From the NCBI GenBank assembly GCA_034620365.1, contig JAQGEQ010000334.1:170910-234909 (forward strand): a stretch of DNA of 64,000 nucleotides, given 5' to 3'. Positions 12,755-27,516 of this stretch are shown here, in pieces. Position numbers and translations under genes: made by a program. Source of the DNA: Pegea sp. RAD2-039. Lineage: Eukaryota > Chordata > Thaliacea > Salpida > Salpidae. Position 1 is the stretch's first letter. Every line of letters begins with the position of its first letter. Under the pieces are notes generated by a model, which worked only from the letters and a program-made list of their open reading frames with translations, was not told the DNA's origin and made no database searches.

Positions 12755-14612
12755 TTTTGATTAAAATTAAATTGTTAAAATTATGTATTAAATACTCTTC
12801 ATTAAAAATCTTATTTTTGCTTCACTAGGATTAGCGATATTTATCATAAAGTCACCCTGAAAAGATGACAAATTCCAAAATGACATGAATATGAGCAACG
12901 AGAACGTACGTTGAATGCGTTGATGTTAAAAGCTTTTAAGTCAAGTAGTCTCAATCTTTGTCTCATGTCTCAATAGATTGTGGTTCTCAACAAAAATAAT
13001 TTTTAAATTTTATAAGCAATTTTTCTAAGAACAATATATATAATATAATTTCAAAAATATACTTTCTAAAATCAAATTTATAAAACTTTATAAATTTTCT
13101 GTTTTAAAACACAATACGATTACGATTTTAGTTTGTCTCTAATATAACTAGAAAGCAAGTTACAAACTATATGAAGAAACTGACATTTATTGTTTTTTTT
13201 ATAAATGAAAAAAATAAGGTGAATCTACTAAAGTTAAATTAACTTTAATAAAAAATAACAACATTAAAAACAACATAAAAATTTACAGCTATCCCAAGTA
13301 ATAGGAGTAAAAATTAGTTTTCTTAGTTTCACTATTGTTTAAATAATGTTATTTCAAAGTATTATTATCTTTAACAAACAACAAACAGTAGATTAACATA
13401 AATGAAATTGCTCTGCTACAATTTCTTTTAAATGTTTATTTCGAAAATTTTCTAACAGAAGAATGAAGAATATTAAGTAAATGTTGCAGTACTTTAGAAC
13501 AACAACAGCAAATAAATTTAAATTATTCATAATCATCTAAACTGAGATAGAAATTTCATTTCAATACAATGTGTTTTATAATGCTTCACTTGCAATAATG
13601 TTATTAACCGAAAAATTACCCGTAAGAAAAAACGGGCTCCAATTATAAAAACTTTTTAGATGGTTGCATCTACGCAAATTGAGTTGAATCTCAAACGTTA
13701 TATATAAAGTGGTCTCAATCTTATGTTTGTGGTGCTGAAAAAAAATAGCTTAAAAATTGTAATGACTAATTTTTAAATGAAAATAATAAAAATCATTTCA
13801 ATAATGACACTGATAATGACATTTTTTATATATTTCTATGTATTGGATGTTTATATTGTTAAAATTGTATAATTTGTTAACTTAATTTAGTAAATTAATA
13901 TTCTAATAAGTTTACAATTTCAGTAAATTATGTTGAAAATATTTTCCATTTTTGCAGTTCAGAAAATATATTCAATAAAAAATTTAGAATAAATAAAAAT
14001 AATATAATATTTTAATAATATAGATCCTTAACAACCTGCAGTGTTTTTTAGCTTGATATTTTCGCTTATGTTTCTACTTTCATTAGAAAAACTATTTATA
14101 TAATTTATAAGTTGAAACTTGTTCAACCTCAAAATAATAATTAATGATAACGTTAATAATAACACCCGAATATCAGGTAAAATTTTGTTATACTCATCTT
14201 ATATATTATTGCATTTAATCTAAGGTTTGTGAGTTAAAGTTTTAAAATGTTTACTTACTGCAAATTTTGGTAAATCTTTTAATTTTGAAATTATGCAATT
14301 TTTGCAATATATTATTATTCAGAAATTCCTTATCTTTCTTACTACAGTCCTACTAATTTTATGTTTTAGTTGTGAAATTTTAAAAAACTTTTTTATAAAC
14401 TAAACTTGTTATTAATGCAACTAAATTTGGAAAACTGTCTTGTTTGTTTTCAAATGCAACTTTTTTATTGAATTTAAAGTGACTTTTATGTAAAATGCTG
14501 AAATTAGTATTCCAAATATAAAGAAGCTCTAAATAAAAAAATCTAGCTAATCTCAGTAGATAGCAAATTTGTTGATATTTGGTAACCAACAATAAGAAGC
14601 TAACTTTAATTC

Positions 14613-14731
14613 AACTAAAGTTATCAGTTTCCAAATTCCATTTTCAAAAATCGAGTGATAGAAGATATCTGCTGAAAAATCCAGCCTTATAAGTAATGCT
14701 GTTTCAATCTCACGTTTGTGGGTTAAAACAA
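14613..14731 (+). repeat. Cassette 6 (core family III)
   Basis: Core contains AATCGAGTGATAGAA and GAAAAATCCAG. Stem-loop at 14,699-14,731 begins CTGTTTCA and ends AAAACAA. Confidence 0.7.
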
Positions 14732-16524
14732 ATAGAAGTAAACTTCATGAAAGAAAAACAAAATATTAAAAATAAATTAATAATATTATTAGTAATAACA
14801 TAAACAATAATAACAATAATTATGTATTAATATGCATCCATATTATTTTTTAGATTTTGAATTGTAGTTTTCGATTTATACTTAAAAATAAAGAAAATTA
14901 ACCTTTTTAGTAGATTATATAATTGAAAATTAATATCTGTTTGCAATATTAATAATTGAAAAGAATGTATGTGTTAAAAAGAAACCAATGTAATCAAATA
15001 CTCCTTGTCTCAATAGAGTTAAAATTAGATACAGAAAAGTATAGAGCAAACAATAATGAAATTAATTTTTTTAACCATTTTCTAATTCAAGTTATTATCA
15101 ATCTTTAGATTATATTTTTACTAGCTAAAATCCAGTAAGTTTGCAACAACTAGCGTATTTGCTAATTTATCAACAAAAGTAAACTTTGAAGGTAAATTAT
15201 AAAGATTCTAAAACTTTTTGTTGAATTTCTTAAACAAAAATTTTTTTCTAACGGAATAAAAATACATAGTTGAAAACTGACAGCTATAACTGTTGTTTGT
15301 TTTGACTTTTATAGCTTTTTGAATGAGAAAATGATTTGTTCATCATGGAAACTGATCTAAAAGATAAACTTTTGCTTTGTATTGATTTATTATGTTTAAA
15401 TCAAGAACAAACTTGACGAACACAAATCATTAATGACAGAAGTTGTTCATGACAATTGTAATAGTATTTTTAACTTGTTTTAGAAACTTTATTAAATTTA
15501 TTTAAGTATATTTTTGACATGTAATTCATTAATAAGATTTAATTTACTTGTCAATAATAAGATTGTCAGTACAAAAGTAAGGGGTTAAAAAGTCTAAAAT
15601 TAATTCTATAAGAGCTAAGTGCCACAGTTTGGTATCGAATCGTACTAAAGAAAAAATTTCTGGTCTTAAAATGGTTTATCAGAAAGAGAAATCGAATAAA
15701 AAGTTATATATATTTCACCAACTGCGACAGCTAGCGGATGTTGTGATTTACAATTAACTTGTTTGATTTTTAAGAAACTAAAAAAGATTAAACTAAACGA
15801 AAAACAAACATCTCGCTTTGTTTTGCTATTACCGATCGTTTGTATAGAAAATCAAATCAGTTTTAAATTATTTGCTGATATTTTACGTTAAATTAATGCG
15901 ATTAAAATAATTTTCCACACGTAGTAGATGTAACCTTTTGCCAATTTCTTCAATAGTTCATTTTTAATTTAAAATACACACTTAGTCAGCAAAATTTATA
16001 TTTTAGAAGTTTTAGTGAGTAAACAAAAGTTGAAACTAGCCAAGGGCTCTGAGCTCTGAAAAATTAATTTATAACGATTTCAAGGTTTTACCAGTTTACA
16101 CCACAAACAGTAGAATTTAAGAAGCTTGTATATAGCTATTGACTGAGTGAAGGAGATTAGGTACAACTATCGATCTCAGTTGATAATCGTATGATCACTT
16201 TATTTTGAAGTTGAATGTATTTCAACAATCTTTAATCAATGTGACCAAGCGGTTTATCTACTACCTTTTAACTTGCATATGGTTTCCTGGTATAATTTTC
16301 AAACGCAAGAAATACGTTGTTATACTTCTTAAAAGAAATTACACCATACTTGACTTTTAAAAGCTTAGATTAACTCTCTATAGGTCTTTTTTAAACCGAA
16401 AATCGATTTTGTATTAGTAAATATCGATTAAGAAATGAAAAAAAAATTAACTTATTAGCGTTTGTTTTGGATTATAAGTAGATTCCTTAGGTGTTTTGAA
16501 ATTTTTATTATTAGTTAATATATT

Positions 16525-16600
16525 ATTGCACCACTATTATATTATTTAATATAATATTATTTAATAATAATACCACTGTTTATTAATAATAGTACATACA
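16525..16600. repeat. AT-only palindromic tract
   Basis: A cluster of overlapping palindromes built from AATATAATATT, TTATTTAATAATAATA and TTTATTAATAATAG between array modules. It could extrude as cruciforms. No function is inferred. Confidence 0.5.
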
Positions 16601-17391
16601 AATCTAAGATAACAGAAGCTGTTTCTGACAAGTGTAATAATATTATTAACTTATTATTAAAAATTTTTAATCTTATACAAACAGTCAGAACAAAAGTAGG
16701 TAAATGAATAGTCTAAATTTAATTTTATCATTGCTAAGCGCAACAATTTGTTATTAAACTGTTGTGAGAAAATATCCATCATGTAAATCAATAACAATTT
16801 ATTAATAAAAGAAATAAAAAAATCCAAAAATAACAATGTTTTAGTGAACTATCAACAGCAACAGCTCGCAACTGTTAATGCTTAAGAATGTTTGCTTGTA
16901 TTTTGAGAAACAAAATATATTAAATTCAAAAATACTAAAACCAACTCTGTTCGTTTTGCTTTTAACAAACATGTGTAAGGAAAATTATTCATCATAAGCC
17001 CTTAAACTAATTGCTGCTATGTTTTGTTAAATTAAAACGATTAAAATAGTTTTAGAATCACAGTAGGTGTAAAATTTTGCTAATTTCTTGAATTAAGAAT
17101 TTATAGTTTAAAATATAAACCTACTCAACACAAATCTATGTCTTAGAAAAGTTAGTAATTAAAACAAGCATTGAAATTAACAAAGGGCATTGAGCTCTCT
17201 ACAAAGTATTACTAAAAAACTCAGCTTTATCCGCATAAAATAGAATACAAGAAACTATTTTATGTTTGGACTCATAGGTAAACCCAGGCTCAAGGGCTTG
17301 ATCTCGGGTTAATTTCAGGGTAAATAAAAGTAAGCAAACTTTTTGATTTTTCTGAATAAGAAATTAAATAAAAAAAAAGGTAAATAAAGTG

Positions 17392-17870
17392 CCAAAAGCG
17401 ACAGCTGGCGGATGTTGTGAGTTAGAAATAATTTGTTCGAATAAAAAGTTAGAAATAATATAAATTAAACAAAGCCAAAGACAAACAACTCGTTTGTATA
17501 AAATTGTTATGTTGACTTATTTTAGTACAATATTTATGGGGTTAATGCAAATGAAAATTGATTTTACTAAAAGCAAAAAATATATGTTTATAATCGTAAT
17601 CTTTCTTTCACTTAATATCAAAATAAAAAATATATTTGATTGATGGTTGAAGAACAAAAATTCATTATTTTTAATTTTTGGATTATAGTTTTTACTAACA
17701 AAAATGAAAAACAATTTTATATCTCATTTATAGTGCATTTGTTGAATTATCTACAAAAGGTACACTTTAAAGGTAAACAATATATTTCGTAAAACTGTTT
17801 TTGTTTCATTTCTAAACAAAAAATTGTTTATAGTAATAGAAATAACTAATCCAAAATTTACATTTAGAGC
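17392..17870 (+). repeat. 0.45-kb repeat, copy 2 of 3
   Basis: Counterpart of 653-1,110. The upstream piece (about 17,212-17,340, with GGTAAACCCAGGCTCAAG and ATCTCGGGTTAA) is also found at 47,815-47,930. Confidence 0.7.
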
Positions 17871-17999
17871 TATGATCTATTTTGATTGTATAACTTCTTG
17901 AATGAGAAATGAATTGCATAATTCAAAGAAAAGAATGTAAAAAGTAACGGTTTACTCATAATTTATTTCTTATGTTTAAATAAAAAAAATTGACGCAAG

Positions 18000-18960
18000 T
18001 CATTAGTAATAGAAGTTGTTCATGACGAACGCAATGATATTATTAATTTGTTTATGAAACTATATTAAAATAAAAAATCTATATTTTTGAAATAGATTAC
18101 AATAATGAGATTTAATTTATTTGTCAAGAATACCATTGTCAGTTAAACAGTCAAAAATCAAATTTTTAAGAGCTAAGTTCCAGAGTTCAATAGCGAATCG
18201 TACTTAAGAAAAGTATTATGCTTTTCAAATGATTTTTCAGAATAATTGTTCTGATCGACATTACTTTAGCTTTAGCCGTTAATCAAAATGTAAATCATAT
18301 TTAAATAGAAACTATAACCCAATAATCATAAATTTTTATATATTCTTTGTTATTTAAATTTGTTTAGCATAAATTACAGCGCAATTTATTTACGATTCAA
18401 AATTCATTTCTTGAAAAGAATTTTTAAACTTTTATATTTATAAAAAATTAGAATATGTATACATAAAATAAATAAATTTGTTGAAAATTCTCTTAAAGCG
18501 TTTTTCGACTAAATAAAAAAATCGATTTTATAAGGATAACGAAGAATCTAAAAATATCATAAAATCTGATCTCTTGCTTCATGTATGTTAAAAAGATGAA
18601 CAAATACAACCACCAGAAAAAAATTATTCATTGATTTTTTACACTCACAGTACTTGTTAACTTAATTAGAAACCGGCTTTAAAAATATTTGATAATCAAA
18701 AAAATCAACAATGTTTAGAATGTCTGTGTTTTTAATTCAACTGAATGTATCAGTTTCAAAATGTTACAAAAAAGACAAGAATTCTGTAAGTTATGTATAT
18801 ATGAAAGATATTGACCTTATAAATAAGCCAGATTTAGTCTTATATTTGTGGGTTGAAACAGAAAAAAGTAAAGTTTTTGAAAACAATTTCTTAGAAATAA
18901 AGTTTCTTATTTATACATCATATATTTTAAAATAGAATTATCAAAATTGTAAGTTTAAAA
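18000..18960 (+). repeat. About 0.9-kb repeat, copy 1 of 3
   Basis: This stretch (TTCATGACGAACGCAATG through the cassette at 18,739) is matched by 50,080-50,970, and its first 430 bp by 55,555-55,950, where the array ends. Related internal parts (TTTTTCGACTAAATAAAAA, AAAATCTGATCTCTTGCT) also occur near 24,070 and 39,735. Confidence 0.75.
18739..18861 (+). repeat. Cassette 7 (core family IV)
   Basis: Perfect palindrome AACTGAATGTATCAGTT, core with GACAAGAATTCTG, then CCTTATAAATAAG and a stem-loop at 18,829-18,861. Confidence 0.72.
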
Positions 18961-19199
18961 AGAGAAAAGTATATTTCAAAAAAACAAATGCAAAAAAATG
19001 TTTTATATAAGTGGCAACAACACCTTATTTTTAAGTACTTCTTTTAAGTTATATTCATTAAAAGTGCTTTGTACAGTTTTTATTATATAAATTGTTTTCT
19101 AAGGTTTTAATAATATTCTCTTCAACGGTTTGATTTCAAAAATCGGGTTTTTTGCAAAAGCTTGAACTTAATTTTTACCAAAAAATCAAAGTTTTCATT

Positions 19200-20300
19200 C
19201 ATACATTTTTAAACAAAGTATATTTGAGATGTTTTTCCTACAACTAAATTATTTTGGCGAAATAAAGAAATGCTGCAACGAATTTTAATACATAAAGAAT
19301 TATTCATTGTTCATAATTTACAGAAGTAAATTTAATTCATAATTAATGGTTGAACATTGTACAACAAATTTTAGAAAAGTTTTTGTAATTTCCCTATAAC
19401 CATTTAGTTATACAGTCTTTTGCAAACAGTACTTTTATTTCAAACAATTTTAAGATGTTTTAGACAAAACAATAAGCATGTCAAAAAATTCTTTCTTATT
19501 TTTTACTGTTCAAAACTTTATTCCTTTTCAGAATTACAACGAAGACGCCATTATTTATTTTTTACTGGATTTAAGGATTTTATTAAAAATAAAGTCTTTT
19601 ATCATAGCTCTTAGAGATTTTAAATCTAAATAGGCATTTTTTTTTATTTTATCTGCAGTGAAATTAACTTATTTTGATAATTTAAAAAATCTACTTTTGT
19701 TCTAAAAATTTACATATATTACTCAATAACAAACATTTATAAAAACTTTTTAACGTAAAAGTTTAAAACAGCAGCTGTTTAATAAAACAGTATCAATTTC
19801 ATAATTTTCTTTTATTGGCCATTAAAATATAATTTATATCTGACTGAGCTTAGAAACTTTTCACAAAGATAATCATAGCAAAAAACTATTTAATGAATAT
19901 AATTTGGTCAACAAATTTCCTATTCAACTTGTCTTCAAATTCCAGATTACATTTTTCTAGCGAAAATCAAATAATTTTTAAACATATAGCGCATTTGCTA
20001 AATTATCAACAAAAGTCAACTTTCAAAGTAAATTATAGAGCTTCTAAAATTTTTTTTTCGGATTTCATAAAAAAAAATATTTAGAATTTTAAGTTTTAGA
20101 ATTATTAAAAGCGGAAAAAAATATTTAGTTGAAAATGGAAACTATAATTGTTGTCGGTTTTGGCTTATATAACTTCTTGAATGAGAAAATGATCTGTGTC
20201 TATCATACAAAACTGATCTAAACATTTAAGCTTTAGCTTCCAATTCATTTCTTTATTTTGGTTAGTTTCAATTTGTGTAATAAATGTTATTTAAAAAGTT
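19200..20300 (+). repeat. 1.1-1.6-kb repeat family, copy 2 of 3
   Basis: Counterpart of 4,440-5,530 and 40,055-41,705. It is followed, like copy 1, by a GATTGTGGTTGTCAAC module near 20,345 that resembles a degenerate right arm. Confidence 0.75.
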
Positions 20301-22029
20301 TATAATCTATATATAATATATATAATCTATATCAAACAATAATCTGTATAGATTGTGGTTGTCAACAAAGATAACTTTTAAATGATATATGGAAATTTTC
20401 TAAGGACAATGCATTTAATTTAATTTCAAAATTACACTTTCTAAATTTAAATAAAAAAATTTTTAAACTTTATCTTTTAAAACACAATACTTTTACGATT
20501 TTAGTTTGTCTCTAATATAAATAGAAAGCAAATTACAAACTATATGAAGAACATCACATTTACCGTTTTTACAATAAATAAAAAAAATAAGGTAAATATA
20601 TTAAAGTTATTTAACTCTAACAAAAAGTAATGACATTAAATTAACATAAAACTTTACAACTATCCAAAGTATTAGGAGTAAAAATTAATTTTCTTAGTTT
20701 GACTTTTCTTTAATTAATTTTATTTGAAAGTATTACTATCTTTAACAAACAACAATCAGTAGATTACCATAACTGAAATTTCTCTGCTACAATTTCTTTT
20801 AAATGTTTCTTACGAAAATTTTCTAACAGAAGAAAGTAGAATAATAAGTAAATTTTGCAGCACTTCAGAACAACGACAGCAAATAAATTTAAATTAGTCA
20901 TAATCATCTAACTAATTACAAATTTTTGAGAAAAAGAAACTTGTTTATGTAATAAGTTTATTGAGCAATTTTTCATAAAGCTGTTAAATATCTTTTGATA
21001 AATCAATAACAGTTTAGTAACTTCTGACTAGTTCTTTTTTGATGTAAATAAGAAGCTAAATTAAAAAAAATCAAACTTTATAATGACTAGTTGTGTAAAT
21101 TTCATCAGGATGGTTTTGTATAAATAGTTCTGCTTGACTAACTTCTTATAGTACTTAAAAAGGCAAATTGATAAATTCAAAATGAATTGTAAATTTAAAA
21201 AGAAAAATTGGATTTAGAATTAGTTAAGGAATTGATGAATTAAAATTCTGAAATTTACATTTTAATTAACAAACGTTTTTTTTTTTCTCCATAAATTAAA
21301 ACAAGCACGTCATCATGAAGTTTTTATACTGATTTCGAAAATATTATTAGTATTAAATCCTTGATGGTAGTTTAGAAAGGATTTCGATAGAATGCAAAGT
21401 TTCTGGTTTTTGGTTTAAATATGGACAGTTGCTTTGATAAATTAAAGAAATCTACTTTTACTTTACAAAAGTAAACAACCATTAATTGAAAACAACATTT
21501 AAAAACATTTTTTGTGAAAAAATTATTAAGCAATATTTCATAAAGCTGTTAAAATATTGTTTGATAAATCAATAACAGTATAATAACTTCTGACTAGTTT
21601 TTCTTAGATGTAAATAAAAAGTTATTTTTGAAAAAAGAAATTAATTTCCAAATTGACTACTTGTGAAAATACTGTGAATTTGGTTTGGTTGTAACAGTTC
21701 TGATTGATTAACTTTTTACAAAGTTTTTCAATTATAACTGAAAACTGTCCAGCTTCAGTAAGAATGTATAGAAAAGTTAAATAATAAGTAAAAGATGCTA
21801 CTAAGTTGATGCACTTCAAAAAATCAACAGCAAATTATTTAAATAAGTGATAATCATTTAAACAGATATAGAAATTTAGTTTCAATAAAAAATCTTTTAT
21901 AATGCCTCACTAGCATAAAGAATGTTTACCATAGAATCACCCATTACAATTAACGGGTTCCAAAAAAAATAATCTTTTTGACGTTGATTAGCTGATTGCA
22001 TTAAATCTTAAACTTTATTTATGAAGTGG

Positions 22030-23805
22030 TAGGTTTTCTAACGATGAAAAATATTCAGTTGAAAACTGACAGCTATAACTCTTGTCTGTTCTGGCTTATA
22101 TAGTTTCTTGAACAATAAACTGATTTGATTATATATATACATGTATATGTATATTATAGAAAATGATTCTAACAATAAAACATTTGCTTCCCATTCTATT
22201 CATATGCTTAAATCAAAAACAATTTTGACGCTTGCAATGCATTAATGACAGAAGTTTATCATGACAATCGTAATTATATTATTAATCTGTTTTTATTGGC
22301 TTAATAAATTTGTGGAAACATATTTTTAGTATGTAGTAGATTAATAAGGATTAGTTTATTTGTCAGTAAGAAGATTTTCAGTACAAAAGTAGGCTGTTAA
22401 ATAGTTAAAAACCAATTATCTAATGGCTAGTGCCGCATTTTAACATCAAGTTGTATTTAAGAAAATTGTTTTGGTTTGAAATGATTTTTTTAGTTTAAGA
22501 AGTCAAATGAAAGATAAAAAATTTAACGTAAGGTTAACAGCGACAGCTAGCGACTGTTCAAGTTTACAAATAATTCGACAAAAGTTTTGAAAACAAAATA
22601 TATTAAACTGATATAACAACAAATAACTTGTTTAATTGTCTTATTAATAAACATTTGTATAGAAAGTTGAATCAACTTATGCTACTAAATTATTTGCTGC
22701 TATGATCTATTAAATTCATTAAAATAATTTTCCGCAGGCAATAGCTGTAAAATTTTGCTAATTTCTTAAAAATTTTTGTTAAATTTTAAATGTATTCCTA
22801 CTCAGTAAAAGTATTATATTTTTTATAAATTAAAAAGTAAAAGAAAATTGAAATTATCCCAAATATTCAATTTTTTACCAGTTTGCACCACAAATACTAG
22901 ATTACAAGAAGGTTTTATATAATAGCAATCTGAAACTAAGGTCATTCTCCTATGAATACTTGACTTTTTTCTAATTTGTAGTTGAATAAATTTCAACAGA
23001 CATCAATTAAATTTACCAACGAGAAATATGGTAGTAATGCTACATTTTCCATTTCAATATTTAAAACTCAATTTGATATTAAACTTATGGATTATATTTT
23101 TTTATTAAATATTACTTTAAAATTTATTTGTTTTATAAGACAACTTCTTGCTATAAGACATTTTTTATTTATACCTAAAGATTAGAAAAATTTCAACGTT
23201 TTGGTAGTTTAACAAAAACTTACCCAGGAGATGTATTAAAGTTTTTAAGGATGATTTTGTACAAAACTTTAAACAAAGAATATAAACTAAAGATACAGTT
23301 TTCAATGATTTCTCATAAATCAAAAATTCTAATTTGAATAATAGTTTGATAACAGTTAATTTTGATTCGATTTTGTAAATCAAGTTGTTTATAACTCATT
23401 TACTATTTCTAAATTATTATCGAAATTGACATAAACTAAAATCTCAAAATTTGGTGATAAAAGTTGTAATAATAATATTATCTTTTACTTGATACTTTTT
23501 TAATTTTGTTGAACAATCATATTGAATAATCATATTGAAAAATTTGTTTAAATTGTAGAATTATTGTAACTTGTATTATTTATCTGTGATAGAACTATTT
23601 ATTTCAGTTAGTTAAGTAATCGCTATTTTAATAAATTAATAACTTTATGAAATCTGATTTTTTATAATTTAAAGAAAAGCAAAAAGATCAAAAATTGTTT
23701 TTCGAACGTGGTATCAAAAGCATTTTCTTAAAATTCTTTTAACAATTCAAGAACAGCATTTTTTTCTTTTTTAAGTTTTATATAAGTTGAAAAAATAAAC
23801 AAATA
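22030..23805 (+). repeat. 1.8-kb direct duplication, copy 2
   Basis: Counterpart of 1,390-3,155. Its left edge cuts a right-arm module in half: the sequence reads ATGAAGTGGT and then jumps to TTTTCTAACG instead of continuing with TCAATC. Its right edge switches from AAAAAATAAACAA to a module starting ATGTTTGTTGTG. Both edges are recombination junctions between array modules. Confidence 0.85.
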
Positions 23806-24307
23806 TGTTTGTTGTGATCAACATTACTTAGACGTAGTCGTTAATCAAAAAGAAAATAATTTTTTAAATGCAAACTTAAACCAAATATTTAATAAAAGTT
23901 TCAATATTCTGCATTATCTAAATTTAATTAGCATAAATTAGAGCGGAATTAATTTATGATTCAAAATTCATTTCAGGAAAAGATTTTTAAAACTTTTGTT
24001 TTTAGAATACATTAGATTGTTTATAAATATAGATAAAACAAATAAATTTGATTAAAAATTCTGTTAAAACGTTTTTCGACTAAATAAAAAAATATTTTAT
24101 AAGGATCACGAAGAATCTAAAAATATCATAAAATCTGATCTCTTACTACAAGTATGTTAAAAAGATGATCAAATACAACCACCAGAAAAAAATATTCAGA
24201 CATTTTTTACACTCACAGTACTTGTTAACCTAATTAAAAATCGGCTTTAATAATAATTGATAATCAACAAAATCAACAATCTGTAGAGTGTCTGTGATTT
24301 TAAATTC

Positions 24308-24434
24308 AACTGAATATATCAGTTTCAAAATTAAATTGGACTTATGAGAAGAACTTTCTAGAACCACTCTATTTGCAAAGAAATTGACCTAATAAATAAG
24401 CCAGTTTTAGTCTCATATTTGTGGGTTGAAACAG
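24308..24434 (+). repeat. Cassette 8 (core family IV-like)
   Basis: Core ends AAATTGACCTAATAAATAAG as in cassettes 7 and 17, but its middle (GGACTTATGAGAAG) is different. Stem-loop at 24,402-24,434. Confidence 0.7.
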
Positions 24435-25953
24435 AAAAAAGTGAATTTCTTGAAAACAAATTTCTAGAAATGAAGTTCCTTATTTATTCATCATTTTTTT
24501 CAAAATAGAATTATCTTAACTATAAGTTGAAACAGAGAAAAGTAAATTTAATGAGAACAAAAAACAAAAATAAGTTTTATATAAGTGGTAACTATACCTT
24601 ATTTTTGTTGATTTGTTTTGAATTATTTTCACTAAAAGTGCTTTGTACAGCTGTGAACTGCGATATAGTCTTAAATACATTGCAATAGTGTTTATTCGAG
24701 ATAAGGATTTTTTTGATTTTATTTTTATTATAATCAACTTATTTTGATAATTTAATAAATCTACATAATATTACACGTATAGTACTCAATAAACAAAATT
24801 TATGTAAACTTTTTGATGTTACAGTTTAATACAGCAGCAGTCTAAAAAAATATTTCTTTACTTTTATTTTGCTTTTTTTTAATATTAAAATATAAATTAT
24901 ATCTGATTGATGTTTAGCGACTTTTTTTAAAATAAAATTTTTAGGTTAATTTTCTAGATAGAAAAGTTTAGCACTAAAAAATATGAAATTAATTTTTTTA
25001 ACAATTTTCCAAATAAAAGCACACAATTCATTAATGACAGAAGATTCCTATGACAATTGTAATAGTATTATTAATTTGTTTTAGAACTTTTTAAAATTTT
25101 GTTCAATTATATCTTTGACATGTAATTCATTAATAAGATATAATTTATCTGTCAGTAATACGAATGTCTGTACAAAAGTAAGCAGTTAAACAGTCTAAAA
25201 TCAATTCTACAAGAGCTAAGTGCTAAGTGCCACAGTTTATTATTAAATCGTACTAAAGAAAAATAATCTTGTTTTAAAATGGTTTTTCAGAATGAGAAAT
25301 CAAATTTAAAAAAAAATTTAGTACCAACAGCGACAGCCTGCGGATGTTGTGACTTAAAAGTAACTTGTTTTATTTTTAACAAAATAAAGTAAACTAAACC
25401 TAAAAACAAACAACTTGCTTGATTTTGTTATTAGCAAACATTTATATAGAAAATCAAATCTGCTATTAGGTTTTTTGCTGATATTTTATGTTGAATTAAA
25501 TCTCATATAAATATTTTTCTAAACACAGTAGGTGTAAAACTTCTATTTTTTCAATAATTTTTTTTAATTTTAAATGTGAACTTAGCTAGCAAAAATTATA
25601 ATTTATAAAATTTAGTAAATAAAAAAAGGTTGAAATTAGCCAAAGGCATGTATTTTTCAACATTAAATACATTAAATACCAGACAACAAGTACAAAAAGA
25701 CAATTCCTTCACTTTTACCAATTACTAATCTCGTTAGAAGCGACTTTATTGGTAATGAATTATCAACAACACCAACCACCTGTTGAATAAATAGCTTTTA
25801 ATTCAACTGAATTTATCAGCTTTTAAAAAATAATGAAACAAGATTTGGTAGCTTTGATGTCAACTGAAAAAATTCAGGCCTTGGAAAGCGACTTCAATAG
25901 TAATTGAAATTCATCCGAACCAACAATTTGAAGAAAAATATGCTTTTAAATTC

Positions 25954-26075
25954 AACTGAATGTATCAGTTTCTAAATGAATTCGTTAACACAGCATGAAA
26001 TCAGATTATATCAACTTGAGAAACATAATCTTATATATAAACCTGTTTTAGTCTCATATTTGAGGGTTAAAACAG
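25954..26075 (+). repeat. Cassette 9 (core family I)
   Basis: Duplicate of cassette 2 through the 9.8-kb duplication. The loop has GAGGG instead of GTGGG. A 115-bp block follows at 26,339. Confidence 0.75.
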
Positions 26076-26338
26076 CAAAAAGTGAAGTTCTTAAAAAAAA
26101 AACATTTAAAAATAAACTTGGTATTAATTTGCATTTATTTTTTTAGACTCAATTATAGTTTTTGATGTATACTTAAAAAAATAGAAACTGTAATTTCTTA
26201 GTAAATGTTGTATGTAAAAAGTAATATTAGTTTCCTATAAAAAAGTTTAAAAAGAATGTATTTGTTAAAGAGAAGTAAATGTAATGAAGTACTTCTTGTC
26301 TTATTAGAGTTGAAATTAGATGTTGAGTAGTAAATTCA

Positions 26339-26455
26339 CTTTTAACGAGTAAGTTTATGGGGTGAGCTCAAATTACATCGCAAGGGATGTAGCTGGTAAA
26401 GCATTTCATTGTTTAAATATGTATAAAATGAAATTGCATAACAGTTTAAGGATTT
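26339..26455 (+). repeat. 115-bp conserved block, copy 5
   Basis: Duplicate of copy 3, 296 bp after the stem-loop start of cassette 9. Confidence 0.72.
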
Positions 26456-27402
26456 TCTTTAAGTAAATTTAATTTTTCAAAATTATTTAATACTTACTAT
26501 TTATAAAAACACATTTTCAATTAGCTTCACTAGGATTTGCATATTTTTGATAGCATAACCGATCAAAATAATTTTACGGCGCAATAGCTGTAAACTTTGC
26601 TAATTTAATCAGTAACTTTAATTAAATTTAAAATGTACAAGTGTTCAGCAAAAATATCATATTTTTATACGTTAAAAAATAAAAGAAAGTGGAAATTATC
26701 CAAGGGTATTGAGTTCTGAATAGATGAATATTAACGAATTCAATTTTTTGCCCGTTTACACCACAAACACTAGAATATAGGAAGCTTTTATATAATAATA
26801 AACTGAAACAAGGCTCCATTTCTAATGAAGGAATATATTTAAACTAATTTGGAGTTGAATAAATTTCAACGAACTTCAATCAATATTAACAAGGAGAAAT
26901 ATAGTCTTAATGCCATATTCAACATTTAGATTTCTAAAACACCATTTTTGATACAACTTCTCGATTATAATTTATTATTGAATAACATTTTGAAATCTAT
27001 TTTTTATCCAAGTATACATAAAAGCAAATTGCAATTTCGATTAAGCAATAAAACAATTTAAACAAAAAATACAGAATTATCTAGAAAAACTAGCAAACAA
27101 ACTTTTTAATGTACTGATGATAATATTTAGAATATTTTATTGTGTAAACATCTTTGAGGACAGGTAACACTTCCCCTTAATAATATACTTTAGTTATACC
27201 TTACTAACAAACGAACATACTTTTTGAAGTTACTTACTTTGTAATAATCGATCTTTTCATAGTTGAAAGAAATGCTAAAATATCAAATATTGATTGACAA
27301 ACGCGGTGTTAAAAGCATTTTCTTGAAATTATTTAAAATTCAAATGATATAATTGAAAATCATCCAAACCAATAATCTATACATCTGTGTATTTTCATTG
27401 TT

Positions 27403-27516
27403 AACTGAATATATCAGTTTCCAAATAGGCCTGTCACAGTATAAATTGTCTGTCAACTGGAAACGATAACCTCATAAATAAGCCTGTTTTAGTTTCATAT
27501 TTGTGGGTTGGAACAG
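27403..27516 (+). repeat. Cassette 10 (core family II)
   Basis: Duplicate of cassette 3 with CTCATAAATAAGCCTG in place of CTAATAAATAAGTCTG. Confidence 0.72.

Larger units (their letters stand above)
6601..16460 (+). repeat. 9.8-kb segmental duplication, copy A
   Basis: This segment matches 25,679-35,443 in direct orientation at an offset of 19,077 to 19,091 bases. The left breakpoint is sharp: the match starts at the motif ACCAGACAAC in both copies and the upstream sequences differ. The first 7 kb or so is nearly identical, including the embedded LINE end. From about 14 kb identity visibly drops, with many small indels. The part from 14.48 to 16.5 kb also has further copies at 42.95-45.3 kb and 38.46-39.2 kb. 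Confidence 0.9.
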